Positions 8,056 through 19,631 are shown, counted from the stretch's first letter. The stretch is 64,000 nucleotides of DNA from Paracoccus thiocyanatus (GCF_900156255.1 NZ_FTMK01000002.1:124001-188000); one strand, 5' to 3'. The notes: generated from the sequence alone by a model not told the origin. Made by a program: numbers and translations.

Positions 8056-9281
8056 GATGGCTTTGCGCCCTTGTGCTGATCTGGCTGGCGCTGCCCGCGC
8101 TGGCTGGTGACGGCGGGCGCCCGGAGGCCGCGACGGTCGATCTGGCGCATTCCGCGCTAGTGGCCGAGGGGCGCGACCGCGGCAAGCCGCGGCCGTTGGA
8201 GCTGCGGCTGACGATCAGCCGCCCAGTGCCTTATCGCGTCTATTTCCTGGACGGCCCGCCGCGGCTGGTGGTCGATTTCCGCGAGATCGATTTTTCCGGC
8301 AGCGATGCCGATGCGTTGCCGGGCCGCGAACTGATCCCGGCGCTGCGCTGGGGCGGCTTTCGTCCCGGCTGGTCACGGCTGGTGATGGAATTGCCCGGCC
8401 CTTACGCGCTGCGCATGGCCGCGCAGACCCCGGCGCAAGCCGGCGGGGCGCTGGTCAAGCTGCGCCTGGATCCGGTGCAGCCAAAGGATTTCGTCACCCG
8501 CGGCAATGCCCTGTCGGCGCTGTGGGACCTGCCCGAACCTGCGGCGATCGCCTCGGTGCCGCCGCGGCGCGGGGGTGGGCGGCCGCTGCGCGTGGGGCTG
8601 GATCCCGGCCATGGCGGCCATGATCCGGGCGCCCAGGTCGGCGCCATCAGCGAGGCGGCGTTGATGCTGGGCTTTGCCCGCGAACTGACCGAGATCCTGG
8701 TCCAGGCCGGGTTCGAGGTCGTCTCGACCCGCCAGGACGACCGCTTCATCCCGCTGGAACGGCGCATGACATTGGCGCGTGCGGCGGGGGCGGACCTGTT
8801 CATCTCGCTCCATGCCGATGCGCTGCCGGCGGGCGAGGCGGCGGGCCTGTCGATCTATGTCTGGAACCCGCAGGCCGATGATCGCGCCACCCGCGAACTG
8901 GCGCTGCGCCACGACCGCGCCGACCTGCTGGCGGGGCTGGACCTGTCGGGGACCGACGACCAGGTGGCCGATGTGCTGATGGACCTGGCGCGGACCGAGA
9001 CGCATCCGCGCTCGGAAGCCTTTGCCAAGTTCGCGGTGTCGGAACTGAACCGCGCGGGCATCGCCATGCATCGCCGGCCGGTGCGCGGCGCGGCCTTCTC
9101 GGTGCTGAAATCGCCCGACATCCCCTCGGTCCTGGTGGAACTGGGTTTCCTGACCGATCCGGGCGACCGCGCGAACCTGTTCGACCCCGACTGGCGGGCG
9201 CAGACGGCGCGGGCGCTGGCACGGGCCATCGGGCTTTGGGCACAGGACGACGCCGCCCGCGCCGCGCTGCTGCGCAAGTAG
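8052..9281 (+). CDS. N-acetylmuramoyl-L-alanine amidase (AMIN + Amidase_3)
   Basis: A 409-residue periplasmic peptidoglycan amidase, AmiC-like. A signal peptide (MRWLCALVLIWLALPALA) precedes an AMIN domain (about 20-135), which targets the septum or peptidoglycan, and a zinc-dependent Amidase_3 domain (about 180-400). The first zinc His187 is in DPGHGGHDPG, a second is in SLHAD, and the catalytic Glu363 is in VELGFL. It cleaves the amide between MurNAc and the stem peptide during cell separation. It starts at the ATGA overlap with the aminotransferase, and the PBP1A gene follows after 70 bp, giving a small cell-wall cluster. Confidence 0.95.
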   Translation: MRWLCALVLIWLALPALAGDGGRPEAATVDLAHSALVAEGRDRGKPRPLELRLTISRPVPYRVYFLDGPPRLVVDFREIDFSGSDADALPGRELIPALRWGGFRPGWSRLVMELPGPYALRMAAQTPAQAGGALVKLRLDPVQPKDFVTRGNALSALWDLPEPAAIASVPPRRGGGRPLRVGLDPGHGGHDPGAQVGAISEAALMLGFARELTEILVQAGFEVVSTRQDDRFIPLERRMTLARAAGADLFISLHADALPAGEAAGLSIYVWNPQADDRATRELALRHDRADLLAGLDLSGTDDQVADVLMDLARTETHPRSEAFAKFAVSELNRAGIAMHRRPVRGAAFSVLKSPDIPSVLVELGFLTDPGDRANLFDPDWRAQTARALARAIGLWAQDDAARAALLRK

Positions 9282-9293
9282 CGCAAGGTTGCT

Positions 9294-9321
9294 TTGACGG
9301 GCGCGGCCGCGCTGTTTATAG
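9294..9321 (+). promoter_or_regulatory. Possible sigma-70 promoter of the PBP1A gene
   Basis: TTGACG (9294-9299), a 16-bp spacer and TTATAG (9316-9321) lie just after the amidase stop. A transcript from here would have a short leader of about 25 bases before the PBP1A TTG start. Confidence 0.5.
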
Positions 9322-9351
9322 AGGCCCAGCTTATCCCCAGAGGCTTGCCCA

Positions 9352-11889
9352 TTGCTGCGCTTCGTCCTGTCCTTCATCGGCGCGATCTTTTCCTGGTTCG
9401 TGACCGCGGTCTTTTTCATCGCCCTGACCGTGGGCGCGGTGTTCTGGATGTATTCGCGCGACCTGCCCAGCCATGAGCAACTGGCGCAATATGCGCCCAA
9501 GACCATCAGCCGCGTCTATTCCGGCGAAGGCCGGCTGATCGACGAATTTGCCGAGGAACGCCGCATCTTCGTGCCCATCGACGAAATCCCGCCGCTGGTC
9601 AAGCAGGCGTTCGTCAGCGCCGAGGACAAGCATTTCTACAGCCATCATGGCTTTGATCCGATGGGCATGGGCAAGGCGGCGCTGGACGCGGTCCGCTCGG
9701 GCGGGCGCAACCTGCGCGGCGCCTCGACCATCACCCAGCAGGTGATGAAGAATTTCCTGCTGTCCAGCGACCGCAGCGTCGAGCGCAAGATCAAGGAACT
9801 GATCCTGGCCACAAGGCTGGAATCGACGCTGTCCAAGGACCAGATCCTGGAGCTTTACCTCAACGAGATCTTCCTGGGCCAGAACAGCTTCGGCGTGGCA
9901 GCGGCGGCGCAAAGCTATTTCAACAAGCCGCTGACCGAACTTGCCCCGCATGAGGCGGCGACGCTGGCGGCCATGCCCAAGGCGCCCGGCCGCTATCACC
10001 CCGTCCGCGCCCGCGAGGCGCTGACCGAGCGGCGCGACTACGTGCTGCGCGAGATGTGGCAGAACGGCTATATCGACCAGCCCACCTATGAGGCCGAGGC
10101 CGGGCAGCCGCTGCGTTCGGTGCAGAACGGCGATTTCCCCGCCTTCCAGCAGCAATTGCCGCCGCGCGACTATTTCACCGATGAAATCCGCCGCCAGCTT
10201 TCGGCGCAATTCGGCGCCGAGGAATTCTTTGGCGGTGGCCTGGCGATCCGGGCAACCGTCGACCCCCGGCTGCAAAAGCGCGCCGCGCAGTCGCTGCAAA
10301 AGGCGCTGGAACAATACGACCGCGGCCGCGGCGTCTGGCGCGGCACCCGCGTCACCATCCCGGCCGAGCAACTGGCCGACGAACAGGGCTGGCGCGCCGC
10401 CCTGGCCGAGACCCAGGTGCCGCGCGACATCGAGGGTTGGTTCCCCGCCGTGGTGCTGGCGCTTGGCAAGACGGATGCCACCATCGGCATCGAGGACCAG
10501 GACGGCACGGCGACCATCCCGGCCAAGGACGTGCAATGGGCCAGGAAGCGGCGCGCCGACGGCACCCTGGCGCCCAAGGCCCAGGTGGCCTCGGACCTGC
10601 TGGATGTGGGCGACGTGGTGCTGGTGCGGCGCATGACCAGCGACAGCGACGGCAGCTTCATCCGCTGGACCCTGCGCCAGGTGCCCGAGGTGCAGGGCGG
10701 CTTCATGGCCATGGACGTGAATACCGGCCGGGTCATCGCCATGCAGGGCGGCTTTTCCTATCAAAGCTCGGTCTTCAACCGGGCGACCCAGGCGCAGCGC
10801 CAGCCCGGCTCCAGCTTCAAGCCCTTTGTCTATGCGGCGGCGCTGGATTCAGGCTTCAACCCCGCCACCATCGTCGTGGACGAGCCGATCACCGTGAACA
10901 CGCCGCAGGGGCTGTGGACGCCCAAGAACGCCAGCGGCAAATTCTATGGCCCGACGCCGATGCGCACCGGGATCGAACAGTCCCGCAACCTGATGACCAT
11001 CCGCATCGCTCAGGGCATCGGCATGGACACGGTGGCGAAATATGCCGAGAAATTCGGCGTTTACGACAATCTCGGCCATTTCCTGGCCAATTCGCTGGGC
11101 GCGCAGGAAACCACGCTGTTCAAGATGGTCGCCGCCTATGCCATGTTCGCCAATGGCGGCGAGCGGGTGGAACCGACGCTGGTCGACCGGGTGCAGGACC
11201 GCCGCGGCCGCACCATCTATCGCCACGACCGCCGCGACTGCGTGACCTGCGACCAGCCGACCCTGCCGGCGGGCGCCGCCCCGCAGATCCGTTCCAACCG
11301 CGAGCGGGTGATGGATGCGATCACCGCCTATCAGCTGACCTCGATGCTGGAAGGGGTGGTCAAGCGCGGCTCGGGGCGCGGCGTCAGCCTGCCGGTGCCG
11401 GTGGCCGGCAAGACCGGCACCACCAACGACGCCAAGGATGTGTGGTTCATCGGCTTCACCTCGAACATCGTCGCCGGCTGCTATCTGGGCTATGACCAGC
11501 CGCGCACCCTGGGCGCCAACGCCTATGGCGGAACGCTTTGCGTGCCGGTCTTTAACGAATTCATGCAAGAGGCGGTCAAGGAATTCGGCGGCACCGCCTT
11601 CAAGGTTCCGCCGGGCGGGCATTTCGTCAATATCGACCGCTTCAGCGGCGCGATCCTGGGCCCGGATGCCAAGGGCGACAATGTGATCGCCGAATATTTC
11701 CGCGACGGCCAGGACCTGACCGGGCTGATGCTGGTCGATGGCGGTTTCGGCCGCGCCGATCCGGGCACCTTGCCGCTGTTCACCGAAGGCCGCGACGGCG
11801 GGCAAGCGGTGACCACCTCCACCGGCCGCAAGAAGGTGATCCCGAAAAAGGCCGATTTCGGCACCCTGTCCTCGGGCGGGCTGTATTGA
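9352..11889 (+). CDS. mrcA: Penicillin-binding protein 1A (bifunctional transglycosylase/transpeptidase)
   Basis: 845 residues, class A PBP. It has an N-terminal membrane anchor (about 5-32), a GT51 transglycosylase domain with catalytic Glu91 in [12 protein letters not shown] and RGASTITQQ, an OB-like insert typical of PBP1A, and a transpeptidase domain with S487-S-F-K490 (SxxK), SRN (SxN) and KTGTT (KTG). It polymerises and cross-links peptidoglycan. Initiation is at a TTG: AGAGG ends 8 bases before it, and no ATG or GTG precedes the membrane anchor in frame. The next Met (MYSRDLPSH) would delete the anchor. Confidence 0.96.
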   Translation: MLRFVLSFIGAIFSWFVTAVFFIALTVGAVFWMYSRDLPSHEQLAQYAPKTISRVYSGEGRLIDEFAEERRIFVPIDEIPPLVKQAFVSAEDKHFYSHHGFDPMGMGKAALDAVRSGGRNLRGASTITQQVMKNFLLSSDRSVERKIKELILATRLESTLSKDQILELYLNEIFLGQNSFGVAAAAQSYFNKPLTELAPHEAATLAAMPKAPGRYHPVRAREALTERRDYVLREMWQNGYIDQPTYEAEAGQPLRSVQNGDFPAFQQQLPPRDYFTDEIRRQLSAQFGAEEFFGGGLAIRATVDPRLQKRAAQSLQKALEQYDRGRGVWRGTRVTIPAEQLADEQGWRAALAETQVPRDIEGWFPAVVLALGKTDATIGIEDQDGTATIPAKDVQWARKRRADGTLAPKAQVASDLLDVGDVVLVRRMTSDSDGSFIRWTLRQVPEVQGGFMAMDVNTGRVIAMQGGFSYQSSVFNRATQAQRQPGSSFKPFVYAAALDSGFNPATIVVDEPITVNTPQGLWTPKNASGKFYGPTPMRTGIEQSRNLMTIRIAQGIGMDTVAKYAEKFGVYDNLGHFLANSLGAQETTLFKMVAAYAMFANGGERVEPTLVDRVQDRRGRTIYRHDRRDCVTCDQPTLPAGAAPQIRSNRERVMDAITAYQLTSMLEGVVKRGSGRGVSLPVPVAGKTGTTNDAKDVWFIGFTSNIVAGCYLGYDQPRTLGANAYGGTLCVPVFNEFMQEAVKEFGGTAFKVPPGGHFVNIDRFSGAILGPDAKGDNVIAEYFRDGQDLTGLMLVDGGFGRADPGTLPLFTEGRDGGQAVTTSTGRKKVIPKKADFGTLSSGGLY

Positions 11890-11966
11890 GGGCGGGCGCT
11901 TGCCGCCGCCCGCCTCCCGCGTTATTTGTCCTGCCCTATCCAGTTTTCCGAACCCAGAGAGTGCCC

Positions 11967-13094
<1,128 letters not shown>

Positions 13095-13119
13095 CCGCCG
13101 CGGCCTTTTTGCGCGGCCG

Positions 13120-13145
13120 CAGGGGTATTTCGGCAACGAAGAAGC
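13120..13145 (+). repeat. Degenerate copy of the GTATTT intergenic repeat
   Basis: AGGGGTATTTCGGCAACGAAGAAG resembles the recurring element before fabG and cbbX (G-rich, then GTATTT, an A-rich tract and GAAG). It is immediately followed by a perfect 14-bp palindrome, GCGCAAGCTTGCGC. No gene starts behind it. The next 185 bases up to the SRP RNA show no convincing gene. Confidence 0.4.
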
Positions 13146-13329
13146 GCAAGCTTGCGCATTGCCGCACGGCTAAGATCGTTCCTGCCGCGGGTCCGGCCCG
13201 TGTTCATCTTGCTTGTGCAAGCCCATTAGGACGAGCTGTCGCGGCACGGCGCGCGGCTTTGCCATGATCGCCAGGACGGTCCGTCGCCTTTCGCGGCTGT
13301 AGGACCGGCAGGACGGCGTTGCGGGGAGG

Positions 13330-13430
13330 GTGAGAGGCTGGACAACGACCCAAGCGGGACTCGTTACGGCTGCTTCCTTCCGGACCTGACCGGGTTGGCG
13401 AGGCGCTTGCCCGCGCCAACCTCTCGCCGC
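13330..13430 (-). ncRNA. ffs: Signal recognition particle RNA (4.5S, small bacterial type)
   Basis: Read on the - strand, 13368-13391 is GGTCAGGTCCGGAAGGAAGC plus AGCC, the invariant symmetric/GGAA-tetraloop region of bacterial SRP RNA that binds Ffh. Flanking sequences (GGCGAGAGGTTGG at the 5' side, CCAGCCTCTCACC at the 3' side) pair to close a roughly 100-nt hairpin, the expected size. Ends are estimated from this pairing and may be off by several bases. Its neighbours are prfB (convergent) and the phosphoesterase gene (same strand, downstream in window coordinates). Confidence 0.93.
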
Positions 13431-13471
13431 CTAGATAGGCGCGGGCGCGGCGGGATGCAAGCGCCTGGCGC

Positions 13472-15331
13472 TTACAGATGCAACCGCAGGCGCAGGAAAC
13501 CGTCGGGGCCGATCCCGGCCGGCTCGACCGGGGCGGCCAGATCGTCCAGGAAACGGGCGGCGGCCGGCCCGGTCTCGAACAGGACCGACGTGCCGGGCAG
13601 GGGGCGAAAGCTCCAGCCGGCATCGGATTGCGGCGCAAGCACCCGGCGGCGCGCGACATAGCGGCGCAAGACATCGCGCGTGCGCAGCCCGCTGTCCAGC
13701 ACCAGCGGCCGGTTCGCGACCACCGGCGCGAAAAGCCCGCAATCGGACAGGCGGAAGCTGTTGGTCGCCAGCACAAAGGGCTGGTCCGGCGCCACCGGCC
13801 GTCCGCGATGGGTCAATGCGCCGACCCGCTGCGAATCGGCATGCAGCAACCGGCCGTCGGGGCCGTGGCGGGCGGGCTGGCTTAGGTCGATCTGCCAGTC
13901 CAGCCCGTCGATCACGTCGAAATTGTAGCTGGGAAAGTCCGGGTCGATCAGCGGCTGGTCGGCCTGGCCCGGCCGCACCTGCAAGAACATGCTGGCCGAG
14001 CGTTCCAGCCAGTCGCGCAAATCGTCCCCCGTCAGGCGCAGGGCGCAGATCCGGTTCGGAAACAGGTAAAGATCGGCGATGCTGCGCAGCGTCAGCCGCC
14101 CGGCCGGCACGTCGGTATAATGCTGCGGCCCGCCGCGCCCGCCGGCGCGAAACGGGGCGGCGGCCGAAAGGATCGGCAAGCCCTGCCAATGCGTGCCGCG
14201 CAGCGCGCGACGCACATGCCAGCGCTGCGCCATCGCCACCAGCCGCAGGCCCGGATCCTGGCCGATCAGCGCGAAATAGCTGCTGAGCGGCTGGCCCGTG
14301 CGGCCGATTCGACGATGCAGATGCCGCAGGGTCCGGCGATGCGCGGCGACGGCCGGGCCGGCGACGGCCGGGTGGTCACGCTCGGCCTGGACAGGCAGGG
14401 CGCGGCAGGTGAAATCGGCGATGCGCCAGCCGCCATCCTGCCGCTCCAGCCGCAGGTCGATCACTCCCAGATGCGAGCCCCAGAAGCCGGGCATGACGGC
14501 GGGCTTGCCGGCCAGGGTGCCGCGCCGCGCGTCGATGCCGGGCCCCTGCGGATGGCCCGGCGACGGAAAGACCCGGTGCGTATGGCCGGCCACCACCAGA
14601 TCGATGCCCGGCAGGGCCGCCAGGGCCGTCGCGGCGTTTTCCATCATCGGGGCCGGCGCCAGCGGGCCGATGCCGCTATGGGCCAGCGCCACGACCAGGT
14701 CCGCGCCTTGCCGGCGCAGCGTGGCGATGCCGTCCTGCGCGGCCAGCAGGATGTCGTGGATCTGGATCTCGGGCTTCAGCCCCGGCTCCCAGGCCAGGGT
14801 TTGCGGCGGCAAAAAGCCCAGCACGCCGATGCGCAGCGCGTGGGGCTTGCCGTCCTGGTCCCGAAACTGCCGGTCAAGCAGAAGATGGCGTTGCACCGGC
14901 AAGGGACGGCGCGGGTCCAGGTTGGTCGAGACGACGGGAAAGCGCGCGCCCGCCAGGGTGCGGCGCAGATGTGCCAGGCCAAAGCTGAAATCATGGTTGC
15001 CCAGCGTGGCCGCGTCATAGCCAAGCGCATTCATCGCGGCGATGGCGGGATGGGGCAGGCGCGGGCCAAAGGGTTCGGACTCGGCCAGGTAATCGCCCAT
15101 CGGGCTGCCTTGCAGCCCGTCGCCATTGTCAAAGAGCAGGCAGTTCTGCGCCTCGGCCCGCGCCCGCGCGATCAGCGCCGCCGCCCGCGACAGGCCGATC
15201 CGGGCCGAAGGCCGATCCGCCAGGTAGTCATAGCCCAGCACATGCATGTGCAGGTCCGTCGTGGCCAGGATGCGGACCGCAAGCGTGTCGGTCCGGGAAT
15301 GCGGCGTCAGGGGCGGGGAAGTGCAAATCAT
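13472..15331 (-). CDS. cpdB: 2',3'-cyclic-nucleotide 2'-phosphodiesterase/3'-nucleotidase (CpdB-like)
   Basis: About 619 residues. A calcineurin-like metallophosphoesterase domain in the N-terminal half carries the metal motifs ATTDLHMH, FDNGDGLQGSP, TLGNHDFSFG and VAGHTHRVFP. The C-terminal half is a 5'-nucleotidase domain (LRLTGDDLRDWLE, NSFRLSDCG). CpdB enzymes salvage nucleotides, normally in the periplasm. No signal peptide is visible with any start considered, so location is uncertain or export is absent. No clear ribosome binding site exists; the ATG at 15331 is a provisional choice and in-frame sequence continues to 15379. The nearest relatives in Paracoccaceae appear to have the same architecture. 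Confidence 0.88.
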   Translation of the reverse strand: MICTSPPLTPHSRTDTLAVRILATTDLHMHVLGYDYLADRPSARIGLSRAAALIARARAEAQNCLLFDNGDGLQGSPMGDYLAESEPFGPRLPHPAIAAMNALGYDAATLGNHDFSFGLAHLRRTLAGARFPVVSTNLDPRRPLPVQRHLLLDRQFRDQDGKPHALRIGVLGFLPPQTLAWEPGLKPEIQIHDILLAAQDGIATLRRQGADLVVALAHSGIGPLAPAPMMENAATALAALPGIDLVVAGHTHRVFPSPGHPQGPGIDARRGTLAGKPAVMPGFWGSHLGVIDLRLERQDGGWRIADFTCRALPVQAERDHPAVAGPAVAAHRRTLRHLHRRIGRTGQPLSSYFALIGQDPGLRLVAMAQRWHVRRALRGTHWQGLPILSAAAPFRAGGRGGPQHYTDVPAGRLTLRSIADLYLFPNRICALRLTGDDLRDWLERSASMFLQVRPGQADQPLIDPDFPSYNFDVIDGLDWQIDLSQPARHGPDGRLLHADSQRVGALTHRGRPVAPDQPFVLATNSFRLSDCGLFAPVVANRPLVLDSGLRTRDVLRRYVARRRVLAPQSDAGWSFRPLPGTSVLFETGPAAARFLDDLAAPVEPAGIGPDGFLRLRLHL

Positions 15332-15492
15332 GCCGCATGAATGCAGACAATTAACCCATATTACAATCCTGGATTGCATTTCATGCCAGATCCGATGCTA
15401 TCGGTCCTCAAGCCGTGGACTTGCATGCCGCGAGCCGACATGGGATTACCCAGCCCAGGCGCCGCATTTTTGTTTAATCGACCGGATCAGCG

Positions 15493-15954
15493 ATGAAATT
15501 TTCGACCCGACAGGATATCGACCTTTCCGCCGAGGCGCTGTTTCGCGCCGCCAGCGATTTCCCTGCCATCGAGCGGCTGCTGGTGCGGCGCGGCGCCACG
15601 GTGCGGCGGCTGGACGACATGGCCGAGCCGGGGGTGGGGCAGCGCTGGCTGATCGGCTTTGACTGGCGGGGCCGGCATCGCGAGGTGACGGCCCAGGTCG
15701 CCCGGCTGGATGCGCCCGAACTGGTGGTCATCCAGGGCGATTCCGAACAGTTCGACCTGACCATCCGCATGACCGTGGTGGCGCTGACCCGGTCCAAGTC
15801 GCGGATGATCTTCGAGACCGAGGCGCAGCCCCGCAGCATGAAGGCCCGGCTGCTGGTGCAGACCGCCAAGCTGGGCAAGGCCCAGCTTGACCGCAAGTTC
15901 GCGCGCCGCGTCGGCGAGTTCGTCAACCAGATCGCCAGCGGCGCGCATGCCTAA
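15493..15954 (+). CDS. SRPBCC family protein
   Basis: 153 residues with the START/Bet v1-like SRPBCC pattern: an N-terminal beta strand (MKFSTRQDIDLSAEALFRAASDFPAIE), alternating strands and a long C-terminal helix (QTAKLGKAQLDRKFARRVGEFVNQI). The family binds hydrophobic ligands in a deep cavity. No signal peptide, no catalytic motif and no operon partner give a specific role. The neighbours are divergent cpdB and convergent pheA. Confidence 0.8.
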   Translation: MKFSTRQDIDLSAEALFRAASDFPAIERLLVRRGATVRRLDDMAEPGVGQRWLIGFDWRGRHREVTAQVARLDAPELVVIQGDSEQFDLTIRMTVVALTRSKSRMIFETEAQPRSMKARLLVQTAKLGKAQLDRKFARRVGEFVNQIASGAHA

Positions 15955-15971
15955 GCCGGGGCGCGCCCGGC

Positions 15972-16856
15972 CTAGCCGGCCGCGGCCAGCGATTGCGCGG
16001 CGCGTAGCGGATCGGCCGGATAGACGCCCAGGATGTTCAGGCTGGAGGTGAAATAGGCCAGTTCCTCCAGCGCGCGGGCGACATGGGCATCTTCGGGATG
16101 CCCCTCGATATCGGCATAGAACTGCGTCGCGGTGAAGACGCCATCCACCATATAGCTTTCCAGCTTGGTCATGTTGACGCCGTTGGTGGCAAAGCCGCCA
16201 AGCGCCTTGTAAAGCGCGGCCGGAATGTTGCGCACCCGAAAGACGAAGCTGGTCATCATCACCGTCCCGCCCTGGGCATTGGTGCGGCGGCTGAAATCGG
16301 GCTGGCGCGCCATGACCAGGAAGCGGGTGGTGTTGTTCTGCCGGTCCTCGATCCCCGAGGCGAGTTCCTCAAGCCCGTAGATCTCGCCCGCCAGCGGGGC
16401 GGCCAGCGCGGCGACCGCGGGCTCGGCCCGGCGCGCGACTTCCAGGGCCGAGCCGGCGGTATCGGCGCCGACGACGCTGCGGATGCCGTGGCGGCGCAGA
16501 AAGCCGCGGCACTGGCCCAGAAGCACCGGATGGCTCATGGCTTCGGTGATGTCGGAAAGCTTGGCGCCCGGCACCGCCAACAGGCTGATGCGCACCCGCA
16601 CGAAACCTTCGTCGATGATGTGCAGCCCGGTTTCGGGCAGCAGGTGGTGGATGTCGGCGACCCGGCCATAGGTCGAGTTCTCGACCGGCAGCATCGCCAG
16701 TTCCGCCCGGCCGCCGCGCACCGCCTCGATCGTGTCCTCGAAGGTGCGGCAGGGCAGGGCCTCCATCTGCGGGCGATAGAAGCGGCAGGCCTGGTGGCTA
16801 TAGGCGCCCGGCTCGCCCTGGAATGCGATGACGTTCTGGGTCGCGGTGTCGGTCAT
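15972..16856 (-). CDS. pheA: Prephenate dehydratase
   Basis: A 294-residue monofunctional enzyme converting prephenate to phenylpyruvate in phenylalanine synthesis. The periplasmic-binding-protein-like catalytic domain spans about residues 8-190 (FQGEPGAYSHQAC, PVENSTYGRV, and NNTTRFLVM with the catalytic Thr-Arg-Phe). It is followed by an ACT regulatory domain (about 205-285). The ACT phenylalanine-binding motif, ESRP in well-studied enzymes, reads ESYM here. It is divergent from cycM. Confidence 0.95.
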   Translation of the reverse strand: MTDTATQNVIAFQGEPGAYSHQACRFYRPQMEALPCRTFEDTIEAVRGGRAELAMLPVENSTYGRVADIHHLLPETGLHIIDEGFVRVRISLLAVPGAKLSDITEAMSHPVLLGQCRGFLRRHGIRSVVGADTAGSALEVARRAEPAVAALAAPLAGEIYGLEELASGIEDRQNNTTRFLVMARQPDFSRRTNAQGGTVMMTSFVFRVRNIPAALYKALGGFATNGVNMTKLESYMVDGVFTATQFYADIEGHPEDAHVARALEELAYFTSSLNILGVYPADPLRAAQSLAAAG

Positions 16857-16946
16857 GGGTCATTTCCTGGCTGGGGGCGCGCGCGCCCGGCCCGTGTCGA
16901 GGCGGCATCTGCGCCGGTTTTGTGCTTTGCGGGGGACAACTACACC

Positions 16947-16976
16947 TTGAACCGATGGAACAGAAGCGGGTAGATA
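16947..16976 (+). promoter_or_regulatory. Possible sigma-70 promoter of cycM
   Basis: TTGAAC (16947-16952), an 18-bp spacer and TAGATA (16971-16976) end about 39 bp before the cycM ATG. No FNR-type box is visible in the pheA-cycM gap. Confidence 0.45.
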
Positions 16977-17014
16977 CGGCCTAACGCACGAACAGACCCA
17001 GGGAACCCACAGAT

Positions 17015-17545
17015 ATGTTCGATACGATGACCGTCACCAAGGCAGCCGGGGCGCTGATCGGCTCGCTTCTTTTCCTCTTGCTGATGAGCTGGGCGGCATC
17101 GGGCATCTTTCACGTCGGCACCGCGGGCCATGGCGGCGAGGGCGAGGAGATTGTCCAGGCCTATACCATCCCCGTCGAGGATGCCGGCGCTGACGCCGAG
17201 GAAGCCGTCGAAGAAGGCCCCGATTTCGCCACCGTCATGGCTTCGGCCGATGCCGCGGCGGGCGAAAAGGTGTTCGGCAAGTGCAAGGCTTGCCACAAGC
17301 TGGACGGCAAAGACGGCGTGGGCCCGCATCTGAACGGCGTGGTCGGCCGCACCGTCGCCAGCGTCGAAGAGTTCAACTATTCCGACCCGATGAAGGAACA
17401 TGGCGGCGACTGGACGCCCGAGGCGCTGGAAGAGTTCCTGGCCAGCCCGAAAACCGTGGTCAAGGGCACCAAGATGGCCTTTGCCGGCCTGCCCAAGGTC
17501 GAAGATCGCGCCAACCTGATCGCCTATCTGGAAGGTCAGCAGTAA
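17015..17545 (+). CDS. cycM: Membrane-anchored cytochrome c552
   Basis: 176 residues. An uncleaved N-terminal transmembrane anchor (about 11-31) and an acidic linker precede a class I cytochrome c domain. The haem is attached by C90-K-A-C93-H94 and the sixth ligand is Met154 in [10 protein letters not shown]. Length, anchor ([20 protein letters not shown]) and haem domain match Paracoccus denitrificans CycM, which carries electrons from the cytochrome bc1 complex to the aa3 oxidase. A few linker residues differ from what I recall of that protein, suggesting a related species. A strong terminator follows, so the gene is monocistronic. Confidence 0.96.
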   Translation: MFDTMTVTKAAGALIGSLLFLLLMSWAASGIFHVGTAGHGGEGEEIVQAYTIPVEDAGADAEEAVEEGPDFATVMASADAAAGEKVFGKCKACHKLDGKDGVGPHLNGVVGRTVASVEEFNYSDPMKEHGGDWTPEALEEFLASPKTVVKGTKMAFAGLPKVEDRANLIAYLEGQQ

Positions 17546-17566
17546 ACCGCCCCATGCGGCAAGCCG

Positions 17567-17591
17567 GGCGCCCCCTTCGGGGCGCCTTTTT
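17567..17591 (+). terminator. Rho-independent terminator of cycM
   Basis: A perfect 8-bp stem (GGCGCCCC, GGGGCGCC) with a 4-nt loop is followed by five T residues, about 20 bases after the cycM stop. Confidence 0.9.
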
Positions 17592-17719
17592 CATTGGCCG
17601 CGCGGGGTCTTGGCGTGGCGGATCACGCATTTGCATGTTGAACCGGGGCCAAGGGCTGCTAGCCTTGGCGCGCCGCCGGCGGCCGGCCGGCGCAGCAAGA
17701 CCGGAACAAGGATCGACAA

Positions 17720-19588
17720 GTGCCGATGATGATGCGTTTCCTGCGACATGCCCCGATGGTTGCAATCCTGGCGCTGCTGCCGGGCTGGTCCCTGGCCCAG
17801 GACGACCCATCCGCGAAAACCATCCGCTCGCACGGCATCTCGGTCTTTGGCGAGCCTGAACTGCCGGCGGATTTCCCGCATCTGCGCTATGTGAACCCGC
17901 AAGCGCCCAAGGGCGGCGAGATTTCGGAATGGTTCAGCGGCGGCTTTGACAGCTACAACCCCTATACCCATCGCGGCCGCGCCGCCATGCTGTCGAACGC
18001 CATGCTGGAACCGCTGATGGAAAGCGTCGCCGACGAGATCGGCACCGCCTATTGCCTGCTTTGCGAGACCATCGAATATCCCGAAAGCCGCGACTGGGTG
18101 ATCTTTCACCTGCGCCCCGAGGCGAAATTTTCCGACGGCACGCCGCTGACCGCGCATGATGTGCTGTTTTCCTTTGAACTGCTGCGCGACAAGGGCCTGT
18201 CGTCATATCGCACGATCATTTCCAAGATCGTCGCCAAGGCCCAGGTGATCGACGACCACAGCATCAAGTTCATCTTCCGGCCCGATTACCCGCGCCGCGA
18301 CGTGATCCAGTCGGTCGGGGGCCAGATCGTCTTCTCGCGCGAGGATTTCCGCAAGAACAAGCGCGACATCGAACAGTCCAGCGATACGCCCTTCGTCGGC
18401 TCGGGTCCCTATATGTTCGACCGGGCCGATGCCGGCCGCTCGATCACCCTGCGGCGCAATCCCGACTATTGGGGCAAGGACCTGCCGATCAATGCCGGGC
18501 GCCACAATTTCGACCGGATCCGCATCGAATATTTCGGCGATTACGACAGCGCCTTCGAGGCGTTCAAGGCCGGCGTCTATACGTTTCGCAACGAGGCAAG
18601 CTCGATCCACTGGGCGACGCGTTATGATTTCCCCGCCGTCCAGTCCGGTGCGGTCCGGAAAGAGACGCTGGCCGACGGCAGCATCGCCAGCGGCCAGGGC
18701 TGGGTCTTCAACCTGCGCCGGCCCAAGTTCCAGGACATCCGCGTGCGCCAGGCGATCGGGCTGATGTTCAACTTCGAATGGTCGAACGAGACGCTGTTCT
18801 ACGGGCTTTACAAGCGCGTCAACTCGCCCTGGGAAGGCAGCCCGCTGATGGCCGAGGGCGCGCCCAGCCAGGCGGAACTGGCGCTGTTGGAGCCGCTGGC
18901 CAAGGATCTGCCGCAGGGTGTGCTGACCGAGGACGCGGTGCTTCAGCCGGTGTCGGGCAAGTCCCAGCTTGACCGCCGCAACATGCGCCAGGCCGCCAGT
19001 CTTCTGGACGAGGCGGGCTGGAAGCCCGGCGCCGACGGGATGCGCCGCAATGCCCAGGGGCAGCCGCTGCGGGTCGAGTTCCTGAACGACAGTGCCACAT
19101 TCGACCGCGTGATCAATCCCTTCGTCGAGAATCTTCGCGCAATCGGCATCGACGCGGTCAACCTGCGGGTGGACGATGCGCAATTGACGGCGCGCACCCG
19201 CAGCCATGATTTCGACATCGTGACCGACCAGCTTGCGCAGGGCTATTTCCTGACCGGCGATACCGAGCAGACCTTTGGCTCGGAAAACGTGGGCGATGTG
19301 TTCAACGCCATGGGCATGGCCAACCCGGCCGTCGACCGGCTGATCCAACTGGGCATCGCGGCGACCACCCAGGAAGAGATGACCACCGTGGCGCATGCGC
19401 TGGACCGCAGCCTGCGCGCGCAGCATTTCTGGGTGCCGCAATGGTACAAGGCCGAACACACGGTCGCCTATTACGACATCTTCGGCCATCCCGAGACCTT
19501 GCCGCCCTATGCGCTGGGTGAGCTTGATTTCTGGTGGTATGACGCGGATAAGGCAGAAAAGCTGAAACAATCCGGCGCGCTGCGCTAG
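17720..19588 (+). CDS. yejA: Extracellular solute-binding protein, family 5 (YejA-like)
   Basis: 622 residues, the periplasmic binding protein of a YejABEF-type peptide importer. A signal peptide (about 1-29, ending GWSLAQ) precedes the SBP_bac_5 fold, with [15 protein letters not shown], characteristic of the YejA branch. In E. coli this system imports microcin C and related oligopeptides. AAGG is 8 bases before a GTG at 17720; ATG codons at 17726, 17729 and 17732 are alternatives giving the same mature protein. It is the first gene of a tight cluster with yejB, yejE and yejF. Confidence 0.93.
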   Translation: MPMMMRFLRHAPMVAILALLPGWSLAQDDPSAKTIRSHGISVFGEPELPADFPHLRYVNPQAPKGGEISEWFSGGFDSYNPYTHRGRAAMLSNAMLEPLMESVADEIGTAYCLLCETIEYPESRDWVIFHLRPEAKFSDGTPLTAHDVLFSFELLRDKGLSSYRTIISKIVAKAQVIDDHSIKFIFRPDYPRRDVIQSVGGQIVFSREDFRKNKRDIEQSSDTPFVGSGPYMFDRADAGRSITLRRNPDYWGKDLPINAGRHNFDRIRIEYFGDYDSAFEAFKAGVYTFRNEASSIHWATRYDFPAVQSGAVRKETLADGSIASGQGWVFNLRRPKFQDIRVRQAIGLMFNFEWSNETLFYGLYKRVNSPWEGSPLMAEGAPSQAELALLEPLAKDLPQGVLTEDAVLQPVSGKSQLDRRNMRQAASLLDEAGWKPGADGMRRNAQGQPLRVEFLNDSATFDRVINPFVENLRAIGIDAVNLRVDDAQLTARTRSHDFDIVTDQLAQGYFLTGDTEQTFGSENVGDVFNAMGMANPAVDRLIQLGIAATTQEEMTTVAHALDRSLRAQHFWVPQWYKAEHTVAYYDIFGHPETLPPYALGELDFWWYDADKAEKLKQSGALR

Positions 19589-19631
19589 GCCCAGCAGGGC
19601 CGGCGCGCAACGAGGCGGAGCAAGGGGACGG

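Noticed and set aside
11886..11966. In-frame extension upstream of prfB starting at the PBP1A stop codon
   Set aside because: The extension is Pro/Arg-rich, unlike RF2 N-termini, and the ATG at 11967 matches family length.
17546..17719. Possible small gene between cycM and yejA
   Set aside because: After the cycM terminator only low-quality frames without ribosome binding sites exist; the stretch looks like leader DNA.
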